Notes: generated from the letters alone by a model not told the origin. Shown: positions 11,379-19,398, numbered from the stretch's first letter. The stretch is 45,901 nt of DNA from Rubrivivax sp. (GCA_027483705.1 JAIXTY010000280.1:1-45901), one strand, 5' to 3'. Numbers and translations are program-made.

Positions 11379-13312
11379 TCGTCGGAACAGCAGGCCACAT
11401 CGACCACGGCAAGACGACGCTGGTGCGCGCGCTCACCGGCGTCGACACCGATCGCCTGCCCGAGGAGAAGCGCCGCGGCATCAGCATCGAGCTGGGCTAT
11501 GCCTTCCTGGACGACGGCGCCGGCGGCCGCATCGGCTTCATCGACGTGCCGGGCCACGAGCGCCTGGTGCACACGATGCTGGCCGGTGCCACCGGCATCG
11601 ACGCCGCGCTGCTGCTGGTGGCGGCCGACGACGGGCCGATGCCGCAGACGCGCGAGCACCTCGCGGTGCTGTCGCTGCTGGGGCTGTCGCGCGGCGCGGT
11701 GGTGGTGACCAAGACCGACCGCGTCGACGCCGAGCGCCGCCGTGCCGTGGCCGCCGAGGCTGCGGCGCTGGTGCAGGGCACGCCGCTCGAAGGCGCGCCG
11801 CTGTTCGAAGTGGCCGCGGCGGCCGGGCAGGGCCTGGAGCCTCTGCGCGACTGGCTGCGCGCGCAGGCCGTGGAGACAGGGCCGCGCGCGGCCGACGACG
11901 GCCGTGCCTTCCGATTGGCCGTGGACCGCGCCTTCACGCTGGACGGGGTGGGCACGGTCGTCACCGGCACCGTGCATGCCGGCCGGGTGCGCGCCGGTGA
12001 CGAACTGCGCCTGATGCCGGGCGACGAGACCGTGCGCGTGAAGAGCCTGCACGCGCAGAACCGCCCGCAGGGTGCCGCGCAGGCCGGCGAGCGCTGTGCG
12101 CTGGCGCTGGCCGGCGTGGCCCGCGAAAGCATCGAGCGCGGGCAGTGGCTGGTGTCGCCCGCCGCGGCAGTGGCCACCAGTCGGCTCGATGCCGTGCTCA
12201 CGCTGTGGCCGGCCGAGACGGCGCCCTTGAAGACCGGCCAGCGTGTGCATGTGCACCTGGGCTCGGCCGACGTGCTGGCTACCGTGGCGGTGCTCGACGG
12301 CGGCGATGCGCTCGCGCCCGGCGGCACGGCGCGGGTGCAGCTGGTGCTGTCGCAACCCGTCGGCGCCTGGCATGGCGACCGGCTCGTGCTGCGCGACGCC
12401 TCGGCCACGCGCACGCTGGCGGGCGGCACGGTGCGGGATCCGTACGCGCCCGTGCGTTACCGCCGCAAGCCGGCGCGGTTGGCCGAGCTGGATGCCCTGT
12501 CTGGCAGCGACGCGGCTGCGCGCGCCGAGCGGCTGCTGGCGGTGTCGCCGCAAGGGCTGGACCTCGTGCGCTTCAGCGCCGCGCAGGGCCTGGCGGCATC
12601 GCTGCCGGCCCCGGCGGGCGCGCTGCTGGCGCCGGGCGGTGCGGTGCTGGGTGCGCAGGCCCGGGACGAGGCCACCACGGCGCTGCTGGCCGCGCTGGAC
12701 GCCTTCCATGCCCAGCATCCCGACGAACTCGGCCCCGACGCCGCCCGCCTGCGCCGCCTGGCGCTGCCGCGGCTGCCCGAGCCGTTGTTCCGCGCGCTGC
12801 TGGCGGCCTTGCAGGCCGGTGGGCAGGTGCAGCAGAAGGGCGCCTTCGTGCACCGGCCCGAGCACGGCGTGCGCCTGTCGGCCACCGAAGAACGCATCGC
12901 GCAGAAGGCCGCGCCCAAGCTGTCCGCGGCCGGCTTCGAAGGCGCCTGGGCGCGCGACCTGGCACGCGACTGCGCCGAGAGCGAGCCGCTGATGCGCACC
13001 ACGCTGTCGCGCCTGGCGCAGCGCGGCGAGCTGCACCAGGTCGTGCGCGACCTGTTCTACGACACGCCCACGATGGCGCGGCTGGCGGCGCTGGCGCGCG
13101 GCGTGGCGGCGGCGCAAGCCGGCGAGGTGACGGCGGCGCACTTCCGCGACGCCACGCAGCTGGGCCGCAAGCGCGCCATCCAGATCCTCGAGCACTTCGA
13201 CCGCGTGGGTCTGCTGCGCCGCGTGGGCGACGTGCACCGGCTGCGCGCCGACTGCCAGCTGTTCAGCGAGGCCCTCGGGGAAGGTCCCGGGGCCGCGGGG
13301 AAGGGACAATGA
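11375..13312 (+). CDS. selB: selenocysteine-specific elongation factor SelB
   Basis: SelB delivers selenocysteyl-tRNA(Sec) to ribosomes stalled at a UGA with a SECIS hairpin. The 645-residue product (E. coli 614) has an EF-Tu-like GTPase domain: P-loop GHIDHGKTT near the start, [12 protein letters not shown] as switch I, DVPGHERL as G3, and TKTD in place of the usual NKxD. Two beta-barrel domains follow. The last ~260 residues are the winged-helix repeats that bind SECIS RNA, ending in [20 protein letters not shown]. The start at 11375 is supported by the canonical [15 protein letters not shown] beginning. tRNA-Sec follows after 7 bases, so the RNA is probably cut from the selB transcript. 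Confidence 0.95.
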   Translation: MIVGTAGHIDHGKTTLVRALTGVDTDRLPEEKRRGISIELGYAFLDDGAGGRIGFIDVPGHERLVHTMLAGATGIDAALLLVAADDGPMPQTREHLAVLSLLGLSRGAVVVTKTDRVDAERRRAVAAEAAALVQGTPLEGAPLFEVAAAAGQGLEPLRDWLRAQAVETGPRAADDGRAFRLAVDRAFTLDGVGTVVTGTVHAGRVRAGDELRLMPGDETVRVKSLHAQNRPQGAAQAGERCALALAGVARESIERGQWLVSPAAAVATSRLDAVLTLWPAETAPLKTGQRVHVHLGSADVLATVAVLDGGDALAPGGTARVQLVLSQPVGAWHGDRLVLRDASATRTLAGGTVRDPYAPVRYRRKPARLAELDALSGSDAAARAERLLAVSPQGLDLVRFSAAQGLAASLPAPAGALLAPGGAVLGAQARDEATTALLAALDAFHAQHPDELGPDAARLRRLALPRLPEPLFRALLAALQAGGQVQQKGAFVHRPEHGVRLSATEERIAQKAAPKLSAAGFEGAWARDLARDCAESEPLMRTTLSRLAQRGELHQVVRDLFYDTPTMARLAALARGVAAAQAGEVTAAHFRDATQLGRKRAIQILEHFDRVGLLRRVGDVHRLRADCQLFSEALGEGPGAAGKGQ

Positions 13313-13319
13313 AGGTCAT

Positions 13320-13412
13320 GGAGGGGAAACGATCCTGGTGGGTCGGCCGGGCTTCAAACCCGGTGGGTGGCGCCATGCGTTGCCGGGAGGGTTCGACTCC
13401 CTCTCCCCTCCG
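13320..13412 (+). tRNA. selC: tRNA-Sec (anticodon TCA)
   Basis: The 93-nt RNA has all hallmarks of bacterial tRNA-Sec. There is an 8-bp acceptor stem (GGAGGGGA 13320-13327 with TCCCCTCC 13404-13411, discriminator G13412) and a 6-bp D stem with a 4-nt loop (CGATCC-TGGT-GGGTCG). The anticodon stem is CCGGG/CCCGG with loop CTTCAAA and anticodon TCA at 13354-13356. A long variable arm (13366-13373 with 13377-13384) and a 5-bp T stem around TTCGACT complete it. The 8+5 acceptor/T arrangement is diagnostic. CCA is not encoded: the genome reads CCG after the discriminator. Confidence 0.97.
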
Positions 13413-13559
13413 CCGTGGGGCATCCGCTCGCCTGCTGCGCGACGCGCTATGGCGAGTGCGCTTCTCGCCGTACGGGAGTACGGCTGCGATGCTCGTCGCC
13501 ATATCGCGCCGCTCGCGACGGCGATCGGACACCCCACGCATCGTGGGGCTCGACGGGTC
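13413..13559 (+). promoter_or_regulatory. structured leader between selC and the gcvH-like gene
   Basis: This 147-nt stretch has several perfect pairings. CGTGGGG (13414-13420) can pair with CCCCACG (13532-13538), extended by TCCG/CGGA (13423-13426, 13526-13529). TATGGCGA (13448-13455) pairs with TCGCCATA (13496-13503). GCCGTAC-GGGA-GTACGGC forms a hairpin at 13467-13484. The same CCCCACG can instead pair with a second CGTGGGG (13542-13548), making a hairpin that ends 11 nt before the ATG. Mutually exclusive pairings are typical of riboswitch-like or attenuator leaders. A REP-like extragenic repeat is the alternative. Confidence 0.4.
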
Positions 13560-14000
13560 ATGAACGTTGCGGGGTGCGAGTTTCCTGAGCTGCTCTGGTA
13601 CCACGTCGAACACCAGGTGTGGGCGCGTGTGGAGGGCGACTTGGCCGTGGTGGGCATCACCAGCATGGGCATCCGGCTCGCGGGCGAGATCTACATGTGC
13701 CGGCCCAAGACGGTGGGGTCGGTGGTGGAGCAGGGGCGGTCGGTGGCGGTGGTGGAACTGGCCAAGAGCATCGTGTCGGTGAAGTCGCCCGTGTCGGGCA
13801 CGGTGGTGGCCGTCAACGAGGCGCTCGCTGCGCGGCCGGAACTCGTTCACGAGCAGCCTTATGGCGACGGGTGGATCGCGCGGGTGCGGCTCGCGGGCTG
13901 GCCGGGCGAAGCCGCTGCGCTGCTGCGCGGCGACGATGCGGCCGGGGCGCTTCAGCACATGGCCTGGCTCAATCGGCTGCAGGGGGAACTCGGCTCGTGA
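13560..14000 (+). CDS. GcvH-like lipoyl carrier protein
   Basis: This 146-residue protein has the fold signature of glycine cleavage H proteins: VGITSMGIRLAGEIY, VGSVVEQG, PVSGTVVAVNEAL and ELVHEQPYGDGWIARVRL. Lys69, in VELAKSIV seven residues before PVSG, sits where H proteins carry the lipoyl group. There are no gcvT or gcvP genes nearby. It is instead the first gene of a set placed directly after selC and overlaps a DsrE-like gene by 4 bp. Lipoate-binding H-like proteins (LbpA) next to DsrE-type proteins are known from bacterial sulfur oxidation gene clusters (sHdr). A sulfur or selenium carrier role here is therefore an inference from context. The ATG at 13560 is chosen because the residues upstream in frame are leader sequence. 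Confidence 0.85.
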   Translation: MNVAGCEFPELLWYHVEHQVWARVEGDLAVVGITSMGIRLAGEIYMCRPKTVGSVVEQGRSVAVVELAKSIVSVKSPVSGTVVAVNEALAARPELVHEQPYGDGWIARVRLAGWPGEAAALLRGDDAAGALQHMAWLNRLQGELGS

Positions 14001-14392
14001 GCTTCGTGGCCGACCCCGTCGACGGTCTCGCGCTGCTGCTGTGGGCCTGCGATCCCGATGAGCCGCAGCGGCTGGCCACGCCGTTCTTCCAGGCGGCGGC
14101 CGCCGGGGCGATGGACGTGCCGGTGGAGATCTACTTCACCGCGCGCAGCGTGCACCTGCTGGTGCCGGGGGTGGCCGAGCGGCTGCGGGCTTCGGAACGT
14201 TTCGACAAGAGCGTGCTCGATGCTCTGCGCGAGGCCGTGTCGCACGGCGCGCGGCTCTATGCCTGCACCGATGCACTGCACGCGCAAGGCCTGGACCCGG
14301 CGCACCTGATCCCCGAGTGCGCCGGCCACGGCGGCGCGGTGCAGTTCATGGCCCGCGCCACCAGCCTGCGCTGGCGGGCGCTGGTCTTCTGA
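13997..14392 (+). CDS. DsrE-like protein
   Basis: This is a small 131-residue soluble protein with DsrE/DsrF-type features: an N-terminal beta-strand (LALLLWAC), a segment VEIYFTARSVHLL, and near the C-terminus the motif LYACTDALHAQGL with Cys90, the position of the sulfur-binding cysteine in DsrE proteins. A second cysteine (Cys108) follows. DsrE-family proteins often pass persulfide sulfur between carriers. The GTG start at 13997 overlaps the stop of the GcvH-like gene (GTGA), so the two are translationally coupled. The nitroreductase gene begins 11 bases downstream. The family assignment is by pattern, so a distant member is possible. Confidence 0.7.
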   Translation: MSFVADPVDGLALLLWACDPDEPQRLATPFFQAAAAGAMDVPVEIYFTARSVHLLVPGVAERLRASERFDKSVLDALREAVSHGARLYACTDALHAQGLDPAHLIPECAGHGGAVQFMARATSLRWRALVF

Positions 14393-14403
14393 CAAGGCCC
14401 ACG

Positions 14404-14991
14404 ATGACCGACGATCCCCGCAGCGCCCACGGCGCGCTCTCGCAGCTGCTGGCGCGCCAGAGCCTCGGCGGCAAGCACCTGGCCGAGCCCGGCCCGGGCG
14501 ACGACGATCTGGCGCAGATGGCCGCCGCCGCGCTGCGCGCGCCCGATCACGCCGAGCTCGTGCCGTTCCGCTTTGCCATCGTGCGCGGTGCCGCGCGCGA
14601 GCGGCTGGCTGCGCTGTTCGAGCAGGCCGCGCGCGACGCCGGCAAGGGCGACGACGACGCGGCGCTCGACGCCGAACGCGCTCGGCGCGCGCCGGTGACG
14701 GTGGCCGTCATCGCGCGCATCGACCTGGGCCACCCGCTGGTGCCGGCGCACGAACAGTGGATGGCCGTGGGCGGTGCGCTGGCGAACTGGCTCAATGCCG
14801 CCCACCTGCTGGGCTATGCTGGCAAGATGCTGTCGGGCCACAAGGCGCGCTCGCCGCGGCTGCAGCAGGCCTTCTGCGGCCCGGGCGAGACGCTGGTGGG
14901 CTGGGTGGCCCTGGGCACGGCGGCTCGCGCGCCGGGCGCCCGCCGCGAGAAGGCCGTGCCCTCGGCCGTGTGCAGCGATTGGCCCGCCTGA
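14404..14991 (+). CDS. YdjA-type nitroreductase family protein
   Basis: This 195-residue protein belongs to the FMN-dependent nitroreductase superfamily and resembles the small YdjA subgroup. The phrase RAPDH near residue 47, the segment WMAVGGALANWLNAAHLLGYAG, the GKMLSG turn and the closing VGWVALGT match the YdjA layout. The physiological substrate of YdjA is not established. In E. coli, ydjA lies directly upstream of selD. Finding a YdjA-like gene here beside selA-selB-selC repeats that link to selenium metabolism. The ATG at 14404 lies 11 bases after the DsrE-like gene, and the spacing suggests one transcript. The role is unproven; a general quinone or nitro-compound reductase is possible. 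Confidence 0.85.
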   Translation: MTDDPRSAHGALSQLLARQSLGGKHLAEPGPGDDDLAQMAAAALRAPDHAELVPFRFAIVRGAARERLAALFEQAARDAGKGDDDAALDAERARRAPVTVAVIARIDLGHPLVPAHEQWMAVGGALANWLNAAHLLGYAGKMLSGHKARSPRLQQAFCGPGETLVGWVALGTAARAPGARREKAVPSAVCSDWPA

Positions 14992-15006
14992 GCCACAGGA
15001 GACCGC

Positions 15007-15576
15007 ATGAGCGACACGCCCAAGACCGCGCTGCTGATCGTCGACACGCAGGTCGGCGTGCTGGCCGGCGCGCACGAGCCGCAGCCGGTGCTGGCGCGCA
15101 TCGACGCGCTGGTGCAGCGCGCCCGCGGCGCTGGCGTGCCGGTGCTGTGGGTGCAGCACGAGAGCGACGAACTGGTGGCCGGGTCGCCCGGCTGGCAGCT
15201 CGCGCCACCGCTGGCCCCGGTGGCCGGCGAGGGGCTGATCCGCAAGCGCTTCAACTCCTCGTTCGCCGAGACGCCGCTGCAGGCCACGCTGCAGGCTCAG
15301 GGCATCACGCGCCTCGTGCTGGCCGGCGCGATGACCAACTGGTGCATCCGTGCCACGGCGTTCGCGGCGCTGGAGCGTGGCTACGACCTGGCGCTGGCCA
15401 GCGACGGCCATACCACCGAGGCCATGGACTTCGGCCAGGGCCGGGTGATCGCCGCCGACGCGCTGATCGACGAGCTCAACGCCGGCCTGCGCTGGCTGAG
15501 CGTGCCACGCAGCCGCATCGAGGTGCGTCCGGCCGCGGAGATCGAGTTCGGCTCTCTCGAAGCAACCGCGGCTTGA
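15007..15576 (+). CDS. isochorismatase-like cysteine hydrolase
   Basis: This 189-residue cytoplasmic enzyme has the catalytic triad of the cysteine hydrolase family: Asp13 (LLIVDTQ), Lys80 (RKRFNSSF) and Cys113 (GAMTNWCIRATAFAALERGYD). The GAMTNWCI cis-peptide region before the cysteine is typical. Family members hydrolyse amides, such as nicotinamide or N-carbamoyl compounds, or isochorismate; the substrate cannot be read from the sequence. An AGGAG ribosome binding site precedes the ATG, and the gap to the nitroreductase gene is 15 bases. It is therefore the fourth gene of the post-selC set. It may be a passenger rather than part of the selenium theme. Confidence 0.88.
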   Translation: MSDTPKTALLIVDTQVGVLAGAHEPQPVLARIDALVQRARGAGVPVLWVQHESDELVAGSPGWQLAPPLAPVAGEGLIRKRFNSSFAETPLQATLQAQGITRLVLAGAMTNWCIRATAFAALERGYDLALASDGHTTEAMDFGQGRVIAADALIDELNAGLRWLSVPRSRIEVRPAAEIEFGSLEATAA

Positions 15577-15580
15577 CGGC

Positions 15581-15601
15581 CTGCCCCGTCGTGCCGGGCA
15601 G
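15581..15601. terminator. weak hairpin between convergent genes
   Basis: CTGCCC (15581-15586) pairs with GGGCAG (15596-15601) across a 9-nt loop, between the convergent hydrolase and PstS-like genes. There is no T-run, so a terminator role is only possible. Confidence 0.25.
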
Positions 15602-15625
15602 CATCACCACGCGACAGACCCTTGC

Positions 15626-16720
15626 TCAGCCGCCGATGAATCGGATCGCGCTGCCGTCCTGGGCACGAACGCTGGCGATCCTAGCTGCCACACGGGCCTG
15701 GGTGGCCAGTGGCAGCGGCGCAAAACCCGTCCCGCGCGTCAAGGCATCCCCTCGCAGGAACATCCACCACAGGAAGCGCAGCGTCGGCTCCGCGCGTGTC
15801 GAGGTGGGCGGCTCACGGTCGACCAGCACGAAGCTGGTCAGCGTGATCGGCCATGTGGACTCGCCCGGTCGGTCCAGGAGACTGGCGGTGTCGTCGCCCA
15901 GTCGGTGAAGGTCGCTGGCACGGATGGCCGAACGGAAGCCGTCCTCGGAGGCCGCTTGTGCGTTCCCTTCGGCATTGCGCAGCCTGACCGCGGCCAGGCC
16001 GTTGGCGGCGACCCGATCGAAGCTGACATAGCCGATCGCCCCTTCGGTTTCGCCCATCAGCTTGACCACGCCGTCGTTGCCTTCGCCTTCCAGGACCTGA
16101 CCGGGCCACTTGGGCTTCTGCGAAGCACCCACGAGCGAATCGAAGGCGGGCGACTGGGGCGCCAGATAACGCGTGAAGCCGTCCGTCGTCCCCGACCGAT
16201 CGGCACGCACCACGCGGCGCACGGGAATCGGTCGAAGGCCGAGCTGCGGGTTCAGGGCCGCGATGCGCGGGTCGTTCCAGCGTTCGATCCGGCCCGCGAA
16301 CAGGTCGGCGAGCACGGGGCCATCCAGGATCAGGCGCTGAGCCGGCAGATCGGGAAGCCGGACCACCGGCACGATGCCCCCGACCAGGGTCGGCACCTGG
16401 ATCAGCCGCCTCTCGGCCAGCTGGGTGGCCGTGAGCGGGCTGTCCGAGGCGCCGAAGTCCACTTCGCGCGCCGAGATCAGACGCAGGCCTTCGCCGCTGC
16501 CGGTCGGTCGGTAGCTGACGCGGATGGAGGTCTCCGCCGAGAACGCCTGAGCCCACTTCTGGTAGACGCGGGACGGGAACGATGCGCCGGTTCCGCGGAC
16601 CTCAAGCGTCGCGCCGTGAGCCGTGGACAAAGGAGCCGAAGCGCCGAACAACGGCAGCACGGGGGCCAGGGCGCACGCGGTGCCGCCCCCGAGCACACGC
16701 CGTCGAGAGAACGTGGACAT
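15626..16720 (-). CDS. PstS-like periplasmic phosphate-binding protein, orphan
   Basis: This 364-residue protein resembles PstS substrate-binding proteins of phosphate ABC transporters. It has an N-terminal GTGASFPSRVYQKWAQAF, SYRPTGSGEGLRLISAREVDFGASDSPL, DLFAGRIERWNDPRIAALNP and RADRSGTTDGFTRYL; the serine/threonine/aspartate residues in these segments bind phosphate in the family. I chose the ATG at 16720 because it gives a Tat-like signal (SRRRVLGGG plus an alanine-rich core). No pstC, pstA, pstB or phoU is near. It is instead the last gene of a chemosensory-like and c-di-GMP cluster, so it may act as a sensory receptor module rather than as a transporter part. Confidence 0.85.
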   Translation of the reverse strand: MSTFSRRRVLGGGTACALAPVLPLFGASAPLSTAHGATLEVRGTGASFPSRVYQKWAQAFSAETSIRVSYRPTGSGEGLRLISAREVDFGASDSPLTATQLAERRLIQVPTLVGGIVPVVRLPDLPAQRLILDGPVLADLFAGRIERWNDPRIAALNPQLGLRPIPVRRVVRADRSGTTDGFTRYLAPQSPAFDSLVGASQKPKWPGQVLEGEGNDGVVKLMGETEGAIGYVSFDRVAANGLAAVRLRNAEGNAQAASEDGFRSAIRASDLHRLGDDTASLLDRPGESTWPITLTSFVLVDREPPTSTRAEPTLRFLWWMFLRGDALTRGTGFAPLPLATQARVAARIASVRAQDGSAIRFIGG

Positions 16721-16819
16721 GTCGAACGTGGTTGTCGATGAAACGAAGATCACCCGTGGCGCCGAGTGCGCAGGGGTGGGTGGGCGACCACAGGAACCGG
16801 GAGGGTCGGTCTCCAAGGT

Positions 16820-18973
16820 CTAGGCCGCGGTGGCATCGGACAGGCGCGTGGCCGCAGCGGCGGGATTCTGGCGCAGCCAGGCCTCGAACTCGTCGACCGC
16901 CATCGCCCTGGCGATCAGCCAGCCCTGAGCCGAACTGCAGCCCGCCTGCTGCACCACCCGCATCTCGCCGCTCGTCTCGACGCCTTCCGCCGTGGTTTCC
17001 ATGCCCATGCTCTTGGCCAGCTGGACGATCGCCTCCAGCAAGGCGCGTCGCGAAGGCGGCAGGCCATCCACGCCCCGCACGAACTGGCGATCGATCTTGA
17101 CCGTCTGCATCGGCCAGCGGTGCAGCTGGGAGATCGCTGTCTGTCCGGTTCCGAAGTCGTCGATGGCCAGATCCACACCCAGGGCCCGCAGGTCCCTCAG
17201 GCGTCGGATCGGCTCGTCGCCGGCGTCCACCAGGCTGCTCTCCGTGACTTCCAGCTGCAGAAGCTGCGGCGAGAGCCCGGCATCGGCGAGGTGGTCGGCT
17301 ATCCGCTTCGCCAGGGTGGGGTCGCGCAGGTCGTGCGCCGAGAGATTGACGGCCACCTGCACGGCGTAGCCCGCATCGCGCAGGCGCCGCGCCGCGTCGA
17401 TGCCTTGTCTGAGCATCTCGCCGGTGATCAGCCCGATACGCCCGGCGCTTTCGGCGAACGGCACGAACTCGGAGGGGGGCAGCCACCCTCGGATCGGGTG
17501 GCGCCATCGCACCAGGGCCTCGGCACCGACCACCGCACCCGTGCGGACATCGATGCGAGGCTGCAGGAATGCGACGATCTGGCCTTGCTCGCAGGCACGC
17601 TGCAGATCCGACAGCAAGCTCAGGTATGAAGGACGGACGTCCTCCAGGGCCTGACTCCAGACGGCGGCCGGCCGGGACTGCTGCTGAGCCTGCTGGAGCG
17701 CGCGCTCGGCGCGCTTGAGCAACAGGGCCGCGTCCGATGACTCGCCCTGCACCGCCGCCACGCCGACGGTGAGGTGCAGGTCGACCGCCTGTTCCCGCCA
17801 GATGCTGCGTTGCTCCAGGCGTTGCTGCAGTTCCTCGGCCCAAGCCATCAGGTCTGCCGCGGGGGTGGCGGGTCCGCGGATCTCGAGGGTCAGCGCAAAG
17901 CGGCCACCGCCGATGCGGCCGATGGGTGCCGCTGGGCCGACCACCGTTCGCAGATGGGTGGCCACCATCTGCACCGCGGCGTCACCCCCTTCGAAACCCA
18001 GGAGCTGGTTGATGGTGCCGAGCCGATCGAGATCGACGACGACGATGGCCACACCCGAGGCGGCACCCGACAGCACCGCCGATGCCAGGCGCAGGAAGCG
18101 GTCCCGCTCGGCGAGGCCCGTCAGGGCATCGGTTTCGACGAGGTCGATGAGCCGGGCCTCTCGACGACTCACCTCGTCGGCCAGCAGATCGAGGGCGCGC
18201 GTCAGGTCTCCGATCTCGTCCTGCCGCGTGCTGGCCAGCCGCTGGCTGTAGTCGCCCTGCGCAAACGCCTGGGCGGTGACGGCAGCCGCACGCAGGGGCC
18301 GGGCGGCCGACCGCCAGATCCAGACGGCGAGGCCGCCGCCAGCCAGCAGCACCACCACCAGCATCGCGGCGTAGACGAACAGGTCGTCACGCTGCCGGCC
18401 CCTCAGTGCCCCCATCGCGAGCTCGAGCTCGTGCTGTTCCGACCGGTCCAGGGTCTCGAGCGCGCTCAGCAGCATCGACAGTTCGAAATCGGTCGCCAGG
18501 ACCAGGCGGTCGCGGGCGGCGTCCAGGTCCCCCTGGCGGACGTCGTCGGCCAGCGACTGGAAGGCCGCCGCATAACGCCGCCTCGCGTCGAGCACGGTCT
18601 GGAGGCGGGGGTGATCCGGGTCAGGCCCGAGGCTGGCGCCCAGCAGGGTGAGCGCCGAATCCAGGCGCCGATTGGCGGCTTCGCTCTCCTCGCGGGCGCC
18701 GGCACGGGCTTCCGGGGGCGCCGTGACCAGGATCAGCATCTTGCGCGCCGCGTCGTTGGCGTTTTCGTTGGCTTCCCAGATCAGGAGAACCCGCTGCAGG
18801 CCCTGATCGGCCAGCTTGTCCAGCTCGGACATGAGCGCATTCTGTCGCCACACTGCATAGGCGGCGACGGCGAGCGCCAGCGCCAGTGCTGCCGAGATCG
18901 CAGCAACCAGTCGGAAGGCCACGCCGTGCCAGAAGGCCCCGAGTCGTCGCTGGCGCTCAACGGCGTTCTGCAA
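16820..18973 (-). CDS. membrane GGDEF-EAL protein with degenerate GGDEF and intact EAL
   Basis: This is a 717-residue inner-membrane protein. Helices at about residues 20-42 and 198-220 flank a helical periplasmic domain of about 150 residues, followed by HAMP, GGDEF (about 275-430) and EAL (about 450-700). The GGDEF signature reads GGGRF (355-359), so cyclase activity is unlikely. The EAL domain keeps its catalytic residues: EALVRW (Glu485), NLSAHDL, EVTESSL, IDDFGTG, KIDRQF and AEGVET. It should therefore hydrolyse c-di-GMP. The start is a TTG at 18973 with GGAG eight bases upstream; no ATG lies before the first helix. It stands 56 bases after the CheY gene, suggesting a shared pathway output. 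Confidence 0.9.
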   Translation of the reverse strand: MQNAVERQRRLGAFWHGVAFRLVAAISAALALALAVAAYAVWRQNALMSELDKLADQGLQRVLLIWEANENANDAARKMLILVTAPPEARAGAREESEAANRRLDSALTLLGASLGPDPDHPRLQTVLDARRRYAAAFQSLADDVRQGDLDAARDRLVLATDFELSMLLSALETLDRSEQHELELAMGALRGRQRDDLFVYAAMLVVVLLAGGGLAVWIWRSAARPLRAAAVTAQAFAQGDYSQRLASTRQDEIGDLTRALDLLADEVSRREARLIDLVETDALTGLAERDRFLRLASAVLSGAASGVAIVVVDLDRLGTINQLLGFEGGDAAVQMVATHLRTVVGPAAPIGRIGGGRFALTLEIRGPATPAADLMAWAEELQQRLEQRSIWREQAVDLHLTVGVAAVQGESSDAALLLKRAERALQQAQQQSRPAAVWSQALEDVRPSYLSLLSDLQRACEQGQIVAFLQPRIDVRTGAVVGAEALVRWRHPIRGWLPPSEFVPFAESAGRIGLITGEMLRQGIDAARRLRDAGYAVQVAVNLSAHDLRDPTLAKRIADHLADAGLSPQLLQLEVTESSLVDAGDEPIRRLRDLRALGVDLAIDDFGTGQTAISQLHRWPMQTVKIDRQFVRGVDGLPPSRRALLEAIVQLAKSMGMETTAEGVETSGEMRVVQQAGCSSAQGWLIARAMAVDEFEAWLRQNPAAAATRLSDATAA

Positions 18974-19029
18974 GGGCAGTGCTCCGGTTCACCAGCCGCG
19001 TGAGTCCAGGAGAGCGCTTTCGAGCTCGC

Positions 19030-19398
19030 TCAGGCGCCCACGAGACGGCGGAACGAGCCGATGACGGCCGGCCCGTTGAAGGGCTTGACGATCCAGCCCT
19101 TGACGCCGGCCGCCTTGCCGCGCTCCTTCATGGCCGGCGAGTTCTCGGTCGTGAGCATCACGATGCTGACGCTCTGGTTCTTCAACTCGTTGCGGACCTT
19201 CTCGCACATCGTCAGCCCATCCATGTTGGGCATGTTCACGTCGCAGACGATGAGCTTGATGGCCCGGTCGGACTGCAGCTTGCTGAGACCGTCACGGCCA
19301 TCGACCGCCTGGGCCACGGTCAGGCCCTGTGACGTCAGGAACTGGCCGACCTCGTTGCGCACGGTGCTGGAGTCGTCAACGACAAGAACTTGGGCCAT
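19030..19398 (-). CDS. CheY-like single-domain response regulator
   Basis: This 122-residue stand-alone receiver domain has VVDDS acidic residues at 8-9, phospho-acceptor Asp53 in VCDVNMP, Thr83 in MLTTE and Lys105 in VKPF, all matching active CheY-type receivers. It has no output domain, so it must act by binding a partner. In this cluster the partners could be the HPt kinase (phosphate source), the CheX-like protein (dephosphorylation) and the neighbouring EAL protein (target). A GGGAG ribosome binding site precedes the ATG. The 155-base gap upstream to the CheX-like gene is the largest in the cluster and may hold an internal promoter, though I see no clear boxes in it. Confidence 0.92.
   Translation of the reverse strand: MAQVLVVDDSSTVRNEVGQFLTSQGLTVAQAVDGRDGLSKLQSDRAIKLIVCDVNMPNMDGLTMCEKVRNELKNQSVSIVMLTTENSPAMKERGKAAGVKGWIVKPFNGPAVIGSFRRLVGA

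Noticed and set aside
13338-13559. N-terminal extension of the GcvH-like protein reaching into tRNA-Sec
   Set aside because: The H-protein fold starts at the 13560 ATG, and the extension would be translated from tRNA and structured leader sequence.
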